Part shown: positions 22,854 through 32,141 of the stretch, piece by piece | Numbering within the stretch: the first letter of the stretch is position 1 | How the letters are laid out: every line of letters starts with the position of its first letter | NCBI RefSeq assembly: GCF_003797185.1 | Contig: NZ_RKMH01000018.1 | Location: 1 to 64,000 of the forward strand | Direction of reading: 5' to 3' | Length of the DNA: 64,000 bases | Origin: Gordonia oryzae | GTDB taxonomy: Bacteria; Actinomycetota; Actinomycetes; Mycobacteriales; Mycobacteriaceae | The notes under the pieces: generated by a model | Database searches by the model: none | Seen by the model: the letters and a program-made list of their open reading frames with translations, nothing else | What the model was told of the DNA's origin: nothing | Position numbers and translations under genes: made by a program

Positions 22854-25800
22854 TTAGCCGGGGCAGATGTCGGGATACTGGACCCCCTCGGCGAATTCGT
22901 CCCACGTGCCACGATCGATGTGATTGTCGGCCGCGCAGACGCGGCTCGCCACGGCTCCGGCGTCGATCGTCCACCACTGCAGATCGGATCGGCCGCCCGC
23001 ATAGATGACGTCGTTGGGCGCGATCATCGGCTCGCGGACGTACGCCGATTCGGCGGTGATCGACTCGTCGCGCGCAATCGGCTTCGGCGCATCGGGCGTC
23101 GAGATGTCCCACAGCTGCACGCTCAGGTCGGCGCCCACCACCAGGGTCGCGCCGTCGGCCGAAACCGACAGCGACGTCACCCGAACTCCGGTCGGAACAC
23201 GCACGCGCGCAGACGATTCCGAACCTACCGCAGTCACCGAGATGGTCTGGTCGTCGGCGCCGCCGTAGATAAACCGCCCGTCGTGGCTGAATACCGCCGC
23301 ATTGACCGCGCTCGTGTGCGAGGTCATCTGTTGCGCCAGGTGAGGATTGCGCGGGTCGTCGATGTCCCACCGGGTAATGCGATGTGCGGCATCGGCGACG
23401 ACGAGATCACCACCGTCCGGACCGAATTGGACGTCCTCGATGAAGCCGTCCGTCGTAGCGAACGGCTGTCCGAGCATCCGTGGCGCATGCGGATCGGCGA
23501 TGTCCCACAGCTGGATCGAGTTGTCGCTGCTGCCGGTGACCAGCAGGTCCCTCGTCGGGTCGAAGGCCAGCGGGAAGGTGTGCCGGGTCTGCACCGGCAG
23601 CGTCACCAGACGACGCGGCGCCCGACGATCGGCGATGTCGTAGAGATCCACCTCACCACCTCCGGTGAACGCGCTGGCGAGAATGGTTCCCGTCCGGTTG
23701 AACGCGGTCACATAGCCGCCACTGGGTCGCGGTTGCTCGGAGATGCGGGACAATTCGGTCGGCGCCCGCCCGCGCGGCAGGTTCCACAGGGCGATCGTCT
23801 GGTCGGCGGCACTGGTGGCCAAGGTCGTTCCGTCAGGGCTGACCGAGGTCTGGGTGATGGGCAGCGAATGCGCGGGCTGTGGTGCGGCCGGGATGTCCCA
23901 GGCCTGGATCGTCCCGGCGCCACCGGCGGTGAGAACGACCTGGGGCGCGATCTCGCGGGCGGTGAAGAACGCGCCACCGGAGGTCCGCATCGGCACACCG
24001 AGTTCGGTGAGCAGGTCGGCCGACGCCGATGTCCCGTCGCTGCCGACGTCCCAACGGCGCGCGAACCCGTCGAGACCGGCCGAGATCAGCGACCGCCCAT
24101 CCGCGGAGAATCCGACCGACCAGATCGCCGCGCCGTGCGCCCGAACGCGGCCCAACGCGATGGGCGAGCGTGGATCGGCGATGTTCCACACCGCGACCGT
24201 CCCGTCGTCCCGGCCGGCCGCCAGTAGCGTGCCGTCGGGTGAGATCGCCACCGAATGCCAACCGCTGTCGATACCGTCCCGCAGTTCCGAGAGATGCACC
24301 GGCGCAGCCGGATCGGCGATGTCGGAGAGGCTGATGGTGCCGTCGTCGGAACCGGCGACGAGCACCGGCCGGGTCGGCGACAGCGCAACCGTGCGGACCG
24401 GACCGGTGTGCTCACCGATCTCCGATACCGCGCGATATCCGCCGGGCGCGGTGGTGTCCCACAAGGTGACGACCCCGTTGTCATGGGTGGTCGCCAGCAC
24501 CCGGCCGGTGCGGTCGTAGCGCAGGATGTACGACGTCCCGGTGCCGTACGGCGACTGTAACGTCTGGGTCCGCACGGGGTGGGCGAGGTCGGCGATGTCC
24601 CACACCGCGATCTTGCCCTCGCCGTCGGCCGAGGCCAGGGTCGGCGAGCCGGGCCGGAAGTCCACCGAGGTGACAAAGGAGCCGTATCCGCGCAGCGCCG
24701 GACCCGCCGCCACGATGTCGCGCGGGTTGTCGGCCCGCCACAGGCGTACCGAGCGGTCGTAGCTGGCCGTCGCCAGCAACCTGCCCCCCGAACCCGTGCC
24801 ATCGGCGCCGCCGGAGGTCAGGCCGAGGTCGTACACCGCCCCCTGGTGGCCCGCTCGCGCCGAGATCGGCAGCGGCAACTGCTGGGTCTGCAGCACCCGC
24901 ATCCGCGCCAGCGGGTTGTCGGGGTGGATGCGCCACGCGCCCACCGCAAGTTGGGCGGCGAGGCCCGGATCGGTCTGGGCCAACCGACCCGCCGACGACA
25001 GCAGCGCCGAGAACCGCGCATTGTTGCTCTCGCGTGCCAGCGCGACGTTGGAGAAGATGGCCACCCCTGCGGCGACCACCGAGATCACCGCGAGCAGCGA
25101 GACCGCAGCGATCGCCCATCGCCGGCGGCGGCGTTGGATGTCGATGTGGTGGCGGCCGGTGGCGAGGAAGTCACGAGCCACCGAGCCGAGCACCGGGTTT
25201 TCGGCTACCTGCGCAGCCCACTCGTAGCGCGTCGGGTTGTAGAGCAAGGACGTGTCGCGGCCTTGTCGGTCCCATTCGGCGGCATCGGTGGTGACGCGCT
25301 CGAGGACCGGAGCGCTGTCGCGGGTGCGTTCGATGAGTTCGCTCAGCCGCGGCCAGGCACTGAGCACGACATCGTGGATGATCTGAACCTGCTGGTCGGA
25401 GACGGTGACCAGGCGTGACTCCGACAGCGCCTCGATCACCGCGACCGTCCCCGCGCGATCGTCCCCGAGGGCGACGAGATCGGCGAACCGACGCGGACGG
25501 CGCGCGGTCACCCCGTCGGAGATGTGGATCAACGACAGCAGAAGCCGCTGCGCGGTGACGCGGTGGACCGGTGTCAGGGCCTGCCACATGGCCTCAGCGG
25601 ATTCGGCAATGGCCGAGGAGACCCCACCCGCCTCGTGATAGCCGCTGACCGTGAGCGTGGCCCCCGCACGGGTAGCCCACATCACCGACAGCACATGGGC
25701 CACCAGCGGGAGCTGCCCGGCGCGGTCCTCGATCGGACCGCGCCGACCGGTCAGCCCGCGCAGATCGGACAGAATGGTCGGGGCGAGGCCCTTGTCGACG

Positions 25801-26870
25801 CGGATTCCCGACACCCGTGCGGGCGCGGCGATGACCTCTTCGAGTTCGGTGTCGGTCATGGGCGGCACCACGATCGATCGGTGTTGCCACGCCGAGGCAA
25901 CCGGCTCGAGCGTGGACGCCATCTCGTACATGTCTGCGCGGGCCCCGACCACGACCACGGTTCCCGGCCGCGACGCGAGCCCGCCCAAGGACTCCATCAG
26001 CTGCTGCACGCGCGGGGCGCGGCGCGACTGCCCGACGAGCACCTGCTCGAGCTGGTCGACCACCTGCACGGTCAGCGTCGGCGCGGCGGCGTGATCATCG
26101 AGCCCGGTGCCGCGCTGATCGGATTCCTCGACGCTGCTTTGTTCGACTCTGTGTTGGTCGGGGTCGGGTTGGTCGGGGTCGGGTTGGTCGGGATACTCGT
26201 CTCCGCCCGTGCCCTCGGCACCCTGCCCATCGGCGTTGTCGAGCAGCGCGACGGCCGGTCGCGCATGTACTTTCCAGCGATTCTCCGGACGTTCGGCGAG
26301 CCGGGCGAGGCCCGCGCGTAGCAACGACGACTTGCCCGCCCCCGAGACCCCGGTGACGAGCACCACCGCCGGTGAGAGCTCACGGTCACGGTCGGCGGCA
26401 CCGATGACTGCCGCGAGTTCGTCGAGGACGCGGTCACGGCCGAAGAAGACCTCGCGGTCCTCCGCGGTCATCACCCCGAGTCCGGGATACGGGCAGGCGA
26501 GCGTCGGGATCGGCTCGGCGGTGCGCCGCTTCGACGGACCTGGGTCACGGGTGCGGGTGCCATTGGCCGCTGACCACCAGCGTCGCCAGTCTCTCAGCGA
26601 CGATGTGTCGGCACCCCGCGACTGTGCTTGCAGGATGAGCCACACGAGGACGGGTTCGAGAGTCTCGAACCGGGCCGGGAGGTGACGTCCGCGACGCCAG
26701 TCCGACAGGCGCTGCACCGACACCTCACCACGCCCGGGGGCAAGGCGGGCGGCGCCGGCGATGGTCGCGGCAAGCGTCGGCGATCCAGCCGCGGTGAACA
26801 ACGCGTGCAGTTGGGAACCGAAGCGTCCGGGGCCGTCGACCACGGATGCATCCGACAGACGCGTCGTCAT
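22854..26870 (-). CDS. nSTAND1 NTPase with WD40 propellers, membrane anchored
   Basis: This 1338-residue protein has, in order: a helical XRE-like N-terminal region (residues 15-80, SVQRLSDWRRGRHLP); the nSTAND1 entry motif CPYPGLGVMTAEDREVFFGR; Walker A GVSGAGKSSLLRAG (about 174-187); an acidic insert made of DQPDP repeats (about 220-240); an Arg-rich stop and one membrane helix (WAIAAVSLLAVISVVAAGVA, near residue 610); and then about 14 WD40-like blades (repeated AVWDIADP, SLSDIADP and similar). STAND proteins are NTP-driven switches that assemble on a signal. The ATG at 26870 is preceded by a GGAG-type site. No effector domain is evident. Confidence 0.85.
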   Translation of the reverse strand: MTTRLSDASVVDGPGRFGSQLHALFTAAGSPTLAATIAGAARLAPGRGEVSVQRLSDWRRGRHLPARFETLEPVLVWLILQAQSRGADTSSLRDWRRWWSAANGTRTRDPGPSKRRTAEPIPTLACPYPGLGVMTAEDREVFFGRDRVLDELAAVIGAADRDRELSPAVVLVTGVSGAGKSSLLRAGLARLAERPENRWKVHARPAVALLDNADGQGAEGTGGDEYPDQPDPDQPDPDQHRVEQSSVEESDQRGTGLDDHAAAPTLTVQVVDQLEQVLVGQSRRAPRVQQLMESLGGLASRPGTVVVVGARADMYEMASTLEPVASAWQHRSIVVPPMTDTELEEVIAAPARVSGIRVDKGLAPTILSDLRGLTGRRGPIEDRAGQLPLVAHVLSVMWATRAGATLTVSGYHEAGGVSSAIAESAEAMWQALTPVHRVTAQRLLLSLIHISDGVTARRPRRFADLVALGDDRAGTVAVIEALSESRLVTVSDQQVQIIHDVVLSAWPRLSELIERTRDSAPVLERVTTDAAEWDRQGRDTSLLYNPTRYEWAAQVAENPVLGSVARDFLATGRHHIDIQRRRRRWAIAAVSLLAVISVVAAGVAIFSNVALARESNNARFSALLSSAGRLAQTDPGLAAQLAVGAWRIHPDNPLARMRVLQTQQLPLPISARAGHQGAVYDLGLTSGGADGTGSGGRLLATASYDRSVRLWRADNPRDIVAAGPALRGYGSFVTSVDFRPGSPTLASADGEGKIAVWDIADLAHPVRTQTLQSPYGTGTSYILRYDRTGRVLATTHDNGVVTLWDTTAPGGYRAVSEIGEHTGPVRTVALSPTRPVLVAGSDDGTISLSDIADPAAPVHLSELRDGIDSGWHSVAISPDGTLLAAGRDDGTVAVWNIADPRSPIALGRVRAHGAAIWSVGFSADGRSLISAGLDGFARRWDVGSDGTSASADLLTELGVPMRTSGGAFFTAREIAPQVVLTAGGAGTIQAWDIPAAPQPAHSLPITQTSVSPDGTTLATSAADQTIALWNLPRGRAPTELSRISEQPRPSGGYVTAFNRTGTILASAFTGGGEVDLYDIADRRAPRRLVTLPVQTRHTFPLAFDPTRDLLVTGSSDNSIQLWDIADPHAPRMLGQPFATTDGFIEDVQFGPDGGDLVVADAAHRITRWDIDDPRNPHLAQQMTSHTSAVNAAVFSHDGRFIYGGADDQTISVTAVGSESSARVRVPTGVRVTSLSVSADGATLVVGADLSVQLWDISTPDAPKPIARDESITAESAYVREPMIAPNDVIYAGGRSDLQWWTIDAGAVASRVCAADNHIDRGTWDEFAEGVQYPDICPG
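26154..26192. repeat. 15-bp tandem repeat inside the STAND gene
   Basis: The unit TTGGTCGGGGTCGGG is repeated 2.6 times and encodes the acidic DQPDP array on the minus strand. The length is a multiple of three, so copy-number change would keep the frame. Confidence 0.85.
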
Positions 26871-27119
26871 TGGCGCTTTCCCCTCCCCCGGTCTCGGGTT
26901 CCCTGCGAATCTACGAACCAGGTACGCGCAGGCCACATCATAGAGTGGTCATACCCCCGATCCGGTGCACGGTTTTCCGGTCCGGAATATTTGTGCACTC
27001 ACTCTACCAGCGGTTTTCCGGCAACATCCGGTTCCGCGGGTGGCATGGACCCAGCACAGTCCAATTGACTGAAGGCACTCCCCGGTCGGGGTCACGACCA
27101 CCGGGTCGAGTGTCGGGGG

Positions 27120-27159
27120 TGCGCTCTCGTCGCCGACGTGGGGCGGCGACGAGAGCGCA
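27120..27159. terminator. Long perfect hairpin
   Basis: TGCGCTCTCGTCGCC (27120-27134) pairs without mismatch with GGCGACGAGAGCGCA (27145-27159) across a 10-base loop. It lies 80 bp beyond the stop of the prenyltransferase-like gene on the minus strand, so it is likely its terminator. No T-run follows. Confidence 0.65.
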
Positions 27160-27190
27160 TTCGAGAGAACGCGGGGGTCCGCCCAGGTCG

Positions 27191-27243
27191 ACGCCACTGG
27201 GTCGACGTCTCAGGCTAAGAACGCCACCGGGTCGACGACTCAG
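27191..27243. repeat. 23-bp direct repeat pair at the 3' end of the toroid gene
   Basis: ACGCCACTGGGTCGACGTCT(CAG) at 27191-27213 and ACGCCACCGGGTCGACGACT(CAG) at 27221-27243 differ at two positions. The second copy includes the stop codon of the gene at 27240, so the first may be a duplicated gene end. The rest of 26871-27239 has no gene I can support. Confidence 0.6.
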
Positions 27244-28280
27244 CGTCGTGCGGCCATCCAGCTGCCTACGTCGCGGAAGATCCCGTTGGCCGCCGACGCC
27301 CGGCTGACCGCGTCGGCGGCGAGGACCACCGCCGCCGAGGTCCAGCAGCTCTTCTCGACCGGCCAGCGTTTTCCGTCGGCGAAGACCAGACCGGTCCAGT
27401 ACGAGCCGTCGGGATCGCGCAAGTGCTGGATCGAGGCGATCAGTTCGACGGCGTCGGAGGTATCGCCGAGCGCGTCGAGGGCCAGGGCCAGCTCCGAGGT
27501 CTCGGCCCCGGTCACCCACGGCCGGTGGTCGACGCAGCGCACACCCTTGCCGGGCACCACGAACTCGTCCCACCGACGCGCGATGAGTTCCTGGCCCGCT
27601 CGTCCGCGCAGCGCACCACCGAGCACCGGGTAATACCAGTCCATCGAATGCTCCGACGGGTCCTCGAAGACCTCGATCCGCTCGCGAAATGCCTCCCCGA
27701 GCGCCGCGAACGCACGTACCCAGTCGTCGTCGGGCTGATCGATCTCGGCGGCGATCCGGATCGCGCAGTCGAGGGCGTGGTGGATGCTCGCGTTGCCGGT
27801 GATGAGGGCTTCGTCGAACATCGCGTGCGTGCGGTGGTCACCGCCCCAGCGAAAGGCGCCGTCGGGACGCTGGAAGCGACGGACGAGCTCGATCGCCGAC
27901 CACACCGTCGGCCACATCCGATCGAGGAACGCGGTGTCGCCGGTGATCAAGTAGTGATGCCAGACGCCGACCGCAATGTAGGCGCAGAAGTTGGAATCGA
28001 TGCCGTGGTCGGTCACCGTCCCACGCACCGTCTTGATCGGCCACGACCCGTCGGGACGCTGGTGTCGCCGCGACCAGTCGTAAGCCGCCTCGGCCTCGGC
28101 ACGGAAGCCGGTGACACTCAACGCCATCGCCGACTCGATGTGATCCCAGGGATCGGTCTGTCCGCCGGGGAACCACGGCAGTGCTCCGGAGTCCTCCTGC
28201 ATGCCGACGATGGCCGCCCCGGTCGCGGTGACCTGCTCGGCCGTCAGCACACCGGCGATCGCCGGTGTGGCCCGACTCAT
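27240..28280 (-). CDS. Prenyltransferase/squalene-cyclase-like alpha-toroid protein
   Basis: This 346-residue protein has repeats of QxxxG(S/A)xxW type (QEDSGALPWFPG, HQRPDGSWPIKT, FQRPDGAFRWGG, LRDPDGSYWTG) that mark the alpha-alpha toroid shared by terpene cyclases, prenyltransferases and some glycosidases. It lacks a DDxD cyclase motif in the right place, so catalysis is uncertain. The ATG overlaps the methyltransferase stop. A three-gene set of glycosyltransferase, methyltransferase and this protein is conserved in actinobacteria, and a glycolipid or wall polysaccharide role is plausible. Confidence 0.7.
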   Translation of the reverse strand: MSRATPAIAGVLTAEQVTATGAAIVGMQEDSGALPWFPGGQTDPWDHIESAMALSVTGFRAEAEAAYDWSRRHQRPDGSWPIKTVRGTVTDHGIDSNFCAYIAVGVWHHYLITGDTAFLDRMWPTVWSAIELVRRFQRPDGAFRWGGDHRTHAMFDEALITGNASIHHALDCAIRIAAEIDQPDDDWVRAFAALGEAFRERIEVFEDPSEHSMDWYYPVLGGALRGRAGQELIARRWDEFVVPGKGVRCVDHRPWVTGAETSELALALDALGDTSDAVELIASIQHLRDPDGSYWTGLVFADGKRWPVEKSCWTSAAVVLAADAVSRASAANGIFRDVGSWMAARR

Positions 28281-28990
28281 TCCGGCTTGCGTAGATACAG
28301 GGCGACCGACTTGCCGATGACCGGGTTCAACACCTGCTCGCCGACCCGCGTCAGCCACGGCTTGCTCATCATGTCCCACACCAACAGTTGGTGGTAACCC
28401 TTGACCAGCAGGTTGTCGTTGTTCTCGACGCCGACCGCACACTTGAGCCACCAGTAGGGCGCGTGCAGGGCGTGGGCGTGGTCGGTGCCGGTGACCTCGA
28501 GGCCGGCGGCCTCGAGCTTGCCGGCCAGTTCGGAGGCCCGGTAGATACGAACGTGCCCGCCCTCGACCTCGTGGTACGCGTCCGACAGCGCCCAGCACAC
28601 CCTTTCCGGCCAGTACCGCGGCACGGTCACCGCGGCGACCCCACCGGGTCGCAGCACCCGCGCCATCTCGGCGATGGCGCCGTCGTCTGTCGGGATGTGC
28701 TCGAGGATCTCCGACATCAGCACGACGTCGAAGCTGTTGTCGGCGTAGGGGAGTCGGAGAGCGTCACCAACCTCGGCGCGGGCTTTGGCCTCGGCGGGTA
28801 CGTGCCCCTCGGCCATCATCGCGTCAAACATCTCGGCCACATCGGCCATGTCGGACTCGGACTGATCGAAGGCGATCACGTCGGCGCCGCGTCGGAACAT
28901 CTCGAACGAATGCCTGCCCTGCCCGGCCCCAATATCGATCGCCTTGGTCTGCGGACCCACACCCAACCGGTCGAAATCAACTGTCAGCAC
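28277..28990 (-). CDS. Class I SAM-dependent methyltransferase
   Basis: The 237-residue enzyme has KAIDIGAGQGRHSFEMFRRG (SAM motif I), VGDALRLPYADNSFDVVLMS (motif II-III) and EMARVLRPGGVAAVTVPRYW, the Methyltransferase_11 pattern. GTG at 28990 is the start because AAGGAG lies 8 bases upstream. It overlaps the end of the glycosyltransferase gene by 7 bases, so translation is coupled. It probably methylates the glycosyltransferase product or its carrier. Confidence 0.87.
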   Translation of the reverse strand: MLTVDFDRLGVGPQTKAIDIGAGQGRHSFEMFRRGADVIAFDQSESDMADVAEMFDAMMAEGHVPAEAKARAEVGDALRLPYADNSFDVVLMSEILEHIPTDDGAIAEMARVLRPGGVAAVTVPRYWPERVCWALSDAYHEVEGGHVRIYRASELAGKLEAAGLEVTGTDHAHALHAPYWWLKCAVGVENNDNLLVKGYHQLLVWDMMSKPWLTRVGEQVLNPVIGKSVALYLRKPE

Positions 28991-30276
28991 GCACTCGTCT
29001 CCTTTGTGTTCACCCGGTCGAGCCCAGTTCTGTCTCGCGCTGTTCTGTCGAGCACCGTCTGATAGTGCTCTGCGGTCTTCGCGGCCACGGCCGCCCAGCT
29101 GTAGCGCTCCTCGATGCGGGCGCGCCCCGCGGCGCCCATCCGGGCGCGGAGGTCGGCATCGTCGAGTAGCCGCCCGATCTCCTGGGCCAGCTTGCCCGAA
29201 TCCCGGGGCGGCACCAGGCGGGCGGCGCTGCCGTCGGTGCCGACGACCTCCGGGATGGCGCCGGCACGGGTGGCCACCAGCGGGGTGCCGCAGCTCATGG
29301 CCTCGACTGCGGGCAGCGAGAAGCCCTCGTAGAGCGAGGGCACACAAGCGACTTCGGCAGACGCGAGCAACTGCGCCATCTCTTCGTCGGTCAGTCCGGA
29401 GACGACCTGGACCCGATCGCCGATCGCGAGGTCCTCAATGAGCTTCGCCGAGGGCCCCTCGGGGTCAAGTTTTGACACCAGGGTCAGCGTCACGTCCCGT
29501 TCGGCGGCGAGTTTGGCGATGGCCTCGAGCAGATACGACACTCCTTTGAGCGGGGCGTCGGCGCTCGCAATGGACACCACGCGGCCCGGAATTCGCTGTC
29601 CGGCCGGTTGGAAGACATCGGTGTCGACGCCGAGCGGGATGGTGGTGATGCGACCCGACGGGATGTCGAAGGCCTTGCGGATGTCGACCTCGCTGCTGCG
29701 CGAGACGGTCAACAGCTCGGGGATGCGTCGCGACACCCGGCCCTGCATGCGCAGGAAAGAGTGCCAGCGCCACGCGGTGATCTTGCGCCACCCCGTTGCG
29801 GCCTTGACCGCGAGCGTGCGGTCACGGGTGATGGGGTGATGGATCGTGGCGATCAGCGGGAAACCGGCCTTCTGGATCTGCAGCAGTCCGTAGCCGAGGC
29901 ACTGGTTGTCGTGCACGATGTCGAAGTCATTGCGCCGGTCGGCGAGCAGCCGTGCCACCCGCAGGCTGAAGGTCAGTGGCTCACCGAAACTGGCCGTCCA
30001 CATCGACCCCACCTCGAGCGCGTCGATCCAGTCCCGGTATTCACCGAGCCGCGGCGTGCGGAACGGGTCGGGTTCGTCGTACAGGCCGAGGCTGGGCACC
30101 TTGGTCAGACGAACACCGGCGTCGAGTGCGACCTGGTCGAGATCGGGATACGGCTGGCCGGAGAAGATCTCGACCTCATGTCCGAGTAAGGCAAGTTCGC
30201 GGCTCAAATGCCGGACGTAAACCCCTTGTCCCCCGCAATGCGGTTTGCTCCGGTAGGAGAGCAGTGCGACGCGCAC
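28984..30276 (-). CDS. Glycosyltransferase family 4
   Basis: The 430-residue GT-B enzyme starts at GTG 30276 (GGGG 8 bases upstream; ATG 30327 is a longer alternative) with VRVALLSYRSKPHCGGQGVY. The donor-binding half has SADAPLKGVSYLLEAI and the family motif EGFSLPAVEAMSCGTPLVAT with the catalytic Glu. Residues GGQGVYVRHLSRELALLGHE form the acceptor loop of GT4 retaining enzymes. It is the first gene of the operon with the methyltransferase and toroid protein. The sugar and acceptor are not known. Confidence 0.88.
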   Translation of the reverse strand: MRVALLSYRSKPHCGGQGVYVRHLSRELALLGHEVEIFSGQPYPDLDQVALDAGVRLTKVPSLGLYDEPDPFRTPRLGEYRDWIDALEVGSMWTASFGEPLTFSLRVARLLADRRNDFDIVHDNQCLGYGLLQIQKAGFPLIATIHHPITRDRTLAVKAATGWRKITAWRWHSFLRMQGRVSRRIPELLTVSRSSEVDIRKAFDIPSGRITTIPLGVDTDVFQPAGQRIPGRVVSIASADAPLKGVSYLLEAIAKLAAERDVTLTLVSKLDPEGPSAKLIEDLAIGDRVQVVSGLTDEEMAQLLASAEVACVPSLYEGFSLPAVEAMSCGTPLVATRAGAIPEVVGTDGSAARLVPPRDSGKLAQEIGRLLDDADLRARMGAAGRARIEERYSWAAVAAKTAEHYQTVLDRTARDRTGLDRVNTKETSAC

Positions 30277-30348
30277 GTCGTGTACCCCGTTCTTCTCGTG
30301 TGACCCGATCGCCGCTGAGACGCCCACCGGTCGGCGGGCACCAGGACC

Positions 30349-32043
30349 TCAGGCCGGTTCGGCCTCGGCGGCCTTTTCCAAGGCCCGGATATCGACAAGC
30401 TTCACACGTCGGCGGCCTGCGGTCTTGCCGGCATCGCGTTCGGCCAGGTCGATGCGTTTCCACCCGGCCAGATCGATGCGATGCGCTCCGCGGTCGGTGA
30501 CGAGGGCGGCGACGTCGTCCCGCGACGCCGTCGGCTCGGGCAGGGTACCGGCCACGAAGTCGCCGATGACCGACTCGGCCGTCTCCTGACCGCACAGGCG
30601 GTTGCGGCCGATCCCTCCGGTCGCCCCGCGCTTGATCCACCCGGCGACGTAGACGCCCGGAATCACCTCACCGTCGACGCCCGCGGTCACCCGGCCCTCG
30701 GTGTTGGGGACCACGCCGTGGCCCTCATCGAAGGGCAGGTCGGTGATCGGTACGCCGCGGTATCCGATCGCCCGCAGCACCAGTCCGGCGTCGATATCGT
30801 CATGATCCTCGGTGGGGGTGATGGCCACGTTGGCACCGGTGGCGTCGGCGTACACGTTGCGGGCACACGTCACCGACTGCACGCCGCCGGTTGCCTCGTC
30901 ACCGGAACCGTTGATCGAGCGCGGTGACGCCATGAACCGGAAGACGATGCGACGGTTGCCCGGGGTTGTCGGACGCCCGGAGAACTCGCGGGCCAGCCGG
31001 ATCTTGGTGGCAATCGTCGAGTCAAGCGTCCCGTCGTCGAGCGCTTCCTGCGTGGCCGCGTCGAGGACCAGCTCCTGGGGATCGACGATGACGTCGACCC
31101 CGTCGACGTCGCCGAGCGCGAGGAATTCGCTGTTGGTGTACGCCGCCTGGGCGACGCCGCGCCGTCCGAGCAGCACCACCTCGGTGATCTGCGAGTCCCG
31201 TAGGGCGGCGAGTGCGTGGTCGGCGATGTCGGTGCGGGCCAGGTCGTCGGGGTCGGTGACGAGGATGCGCGCGACGTCGAGCGCGACGTTGCCGTTGCCG
31301 ACGACCACCGCGCGCTGCGCCGACAGGTCCACGGCAAGATCCGCGTAGTCAGGGTGTCCGTTGTACCAGGCGACGAATTCGGTGGCGGGCAGGGAGTTCG
31401 GCAGGTCCTCGCCGTCGATGCCCAGGCGCCGATCGGTCGGTGCGCCCACGGCATAAATGACCGCGTGGTAGCGCTGGGCGAGTTCGTCGTGGCTGATGTG
31501 TTTGCCCACCTCGACGTCGAGGTGATAGGTGAAGTTCTTCTTGGCCGCGGTCGAGGCGAAGCCAGATTCGACGCCCTTGGTGGCGGCGTGGTCGGGGGCC
31601 ACCCCCGCGCGCACCAGGCCGTAGGGCGTGGGCAGCCGGTCGAACATGTCGACCGAGATCTGAGGTCGACGGACAAGGTCCTCGGCGGCATAGAACGCGG
31701 CCGGCCCGGCACCGACGATCGCGACGTGCAGAGGTCCGTCCGGGAGTTGCGGCGCCTTCTTCGGCGGCACAAGACCACCCTCGACGTCGTGGTCGTTGTA
31801 GTAGTCGGCGTTGATCTGCAGGTAGGGTTCGTCCTTCTCCTCGAGCTGATCGTCGGGAATGATGGCCTCGACGGGGCACTCGTCGATGCAGGCGCCGCAG
31901 TCGATGCAGGTCTCCGGATCGATGAACAACATCTCGGCGGTGAAGAACTCGGGCTCGTCGGGCGTGGGGTGGATGCAGTTCACCGGACACACGGACACGC
32001 ACGAAGCGTCGTTGCAACACGGTCGAGTGATCACATGCGCCAT
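30349..32043 (-). CDS. fprB: Ferredoxin-fused ferredoxin-NADP reductase, FprB type
   Basis: The 564-residue protein joins an N-terminal 7Fe ferredoxin (CCNDASCVSVCPVNCIHPTP and DPETCIDCGACIDECPVEAI, residues 1-105) to an adrenodoxin-reductase-like flavoprotein: FAD loop VAIVGAGPAAFYAAEDLVRR, NADP loop AVVVGNGNVALDVARILVTD, and a C-terminal GRNRLCGQETAESVIGDFVA. It passes electrons from NADPH to ferredoxins and P450s, so it may supply the CYP51 and CYP123-like enzymes here. A KstR-type dyad sits 26 bp before the start, suggesting induction by sterol metabolites. Confidence 0.93.
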   Translation of the reverse strand: MAHVITRPCCNDASCVSVCPVNCIHPTPDEPEFFTAEMLFIDPETCIDCGACIDECPVEAIIPDDQLEEKDEPYLQINADYYNDHDVEGGLVPPKKAPQLPDGPLHVAIVGAGPAAFYAAEDLVRRPQISVDMFDRLPTPYGLVRAGVAPDHAATKGVESGFASTAAKKNFTYHLDVEVGKHISHDELAQRYHAVIYAVGAPTDRRLGIDGEDLPNSLPATEFVAWYNGHPDYADLAVDLSAQRAVVVGNGNVALDVARILVTDPDDLARTDIADHALAALRDSQITEVVLLGRRGVAQAAYTNSEFLALGDVDGVDVIVDPQELVLDAATQEALDDGTLDSTIATKIRLAREFSGRPTTPGNRRIVFRFMASPRSINGSGDEATGGVQSVTCARNVYADATGANVAITPTEDHDDIDAGLVLRAIGYRGVPITDLPFDEGHGVVPNTEGRVTAGVDGEVIPGVYVAGWIKRGATGGIGRNRLCGQETAESVIGDFVAGTLPEPTASRDDVAALVTDRGAHRIDLAGWKRIDLAERDAGKTAGRRRVKLVDIRALEKAAEAEPA

Positions 32044-32068
32044 CTGGGGTTTCCCTGCTTCTCTCCAT

Positions 32069-32084
32069 CTAGAACGTGTTCTAG
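32069..32084. promoter_or_regulatory. KstR-type operator between fprB and thioesterase
   Basis: CTAGAAC-GT-GTTCTAG is a perfect 7-bp inverted repeat with a 2-base spacer and satisfies TnnAACnnGTTnnA, the consensus of the TetR-family cholesterol regulator KstR. It lies in the 98-bp divergent promoter between fprB and the acyl-ACP thioesterase, so it can act on both. Confidence 0.75.
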
Positions 32085-32141
32085 TTTAGCGGTTCACTGT
32101 ATCTTAACTCTGACACAGTGGACGAGACACGAGGACTTCGA

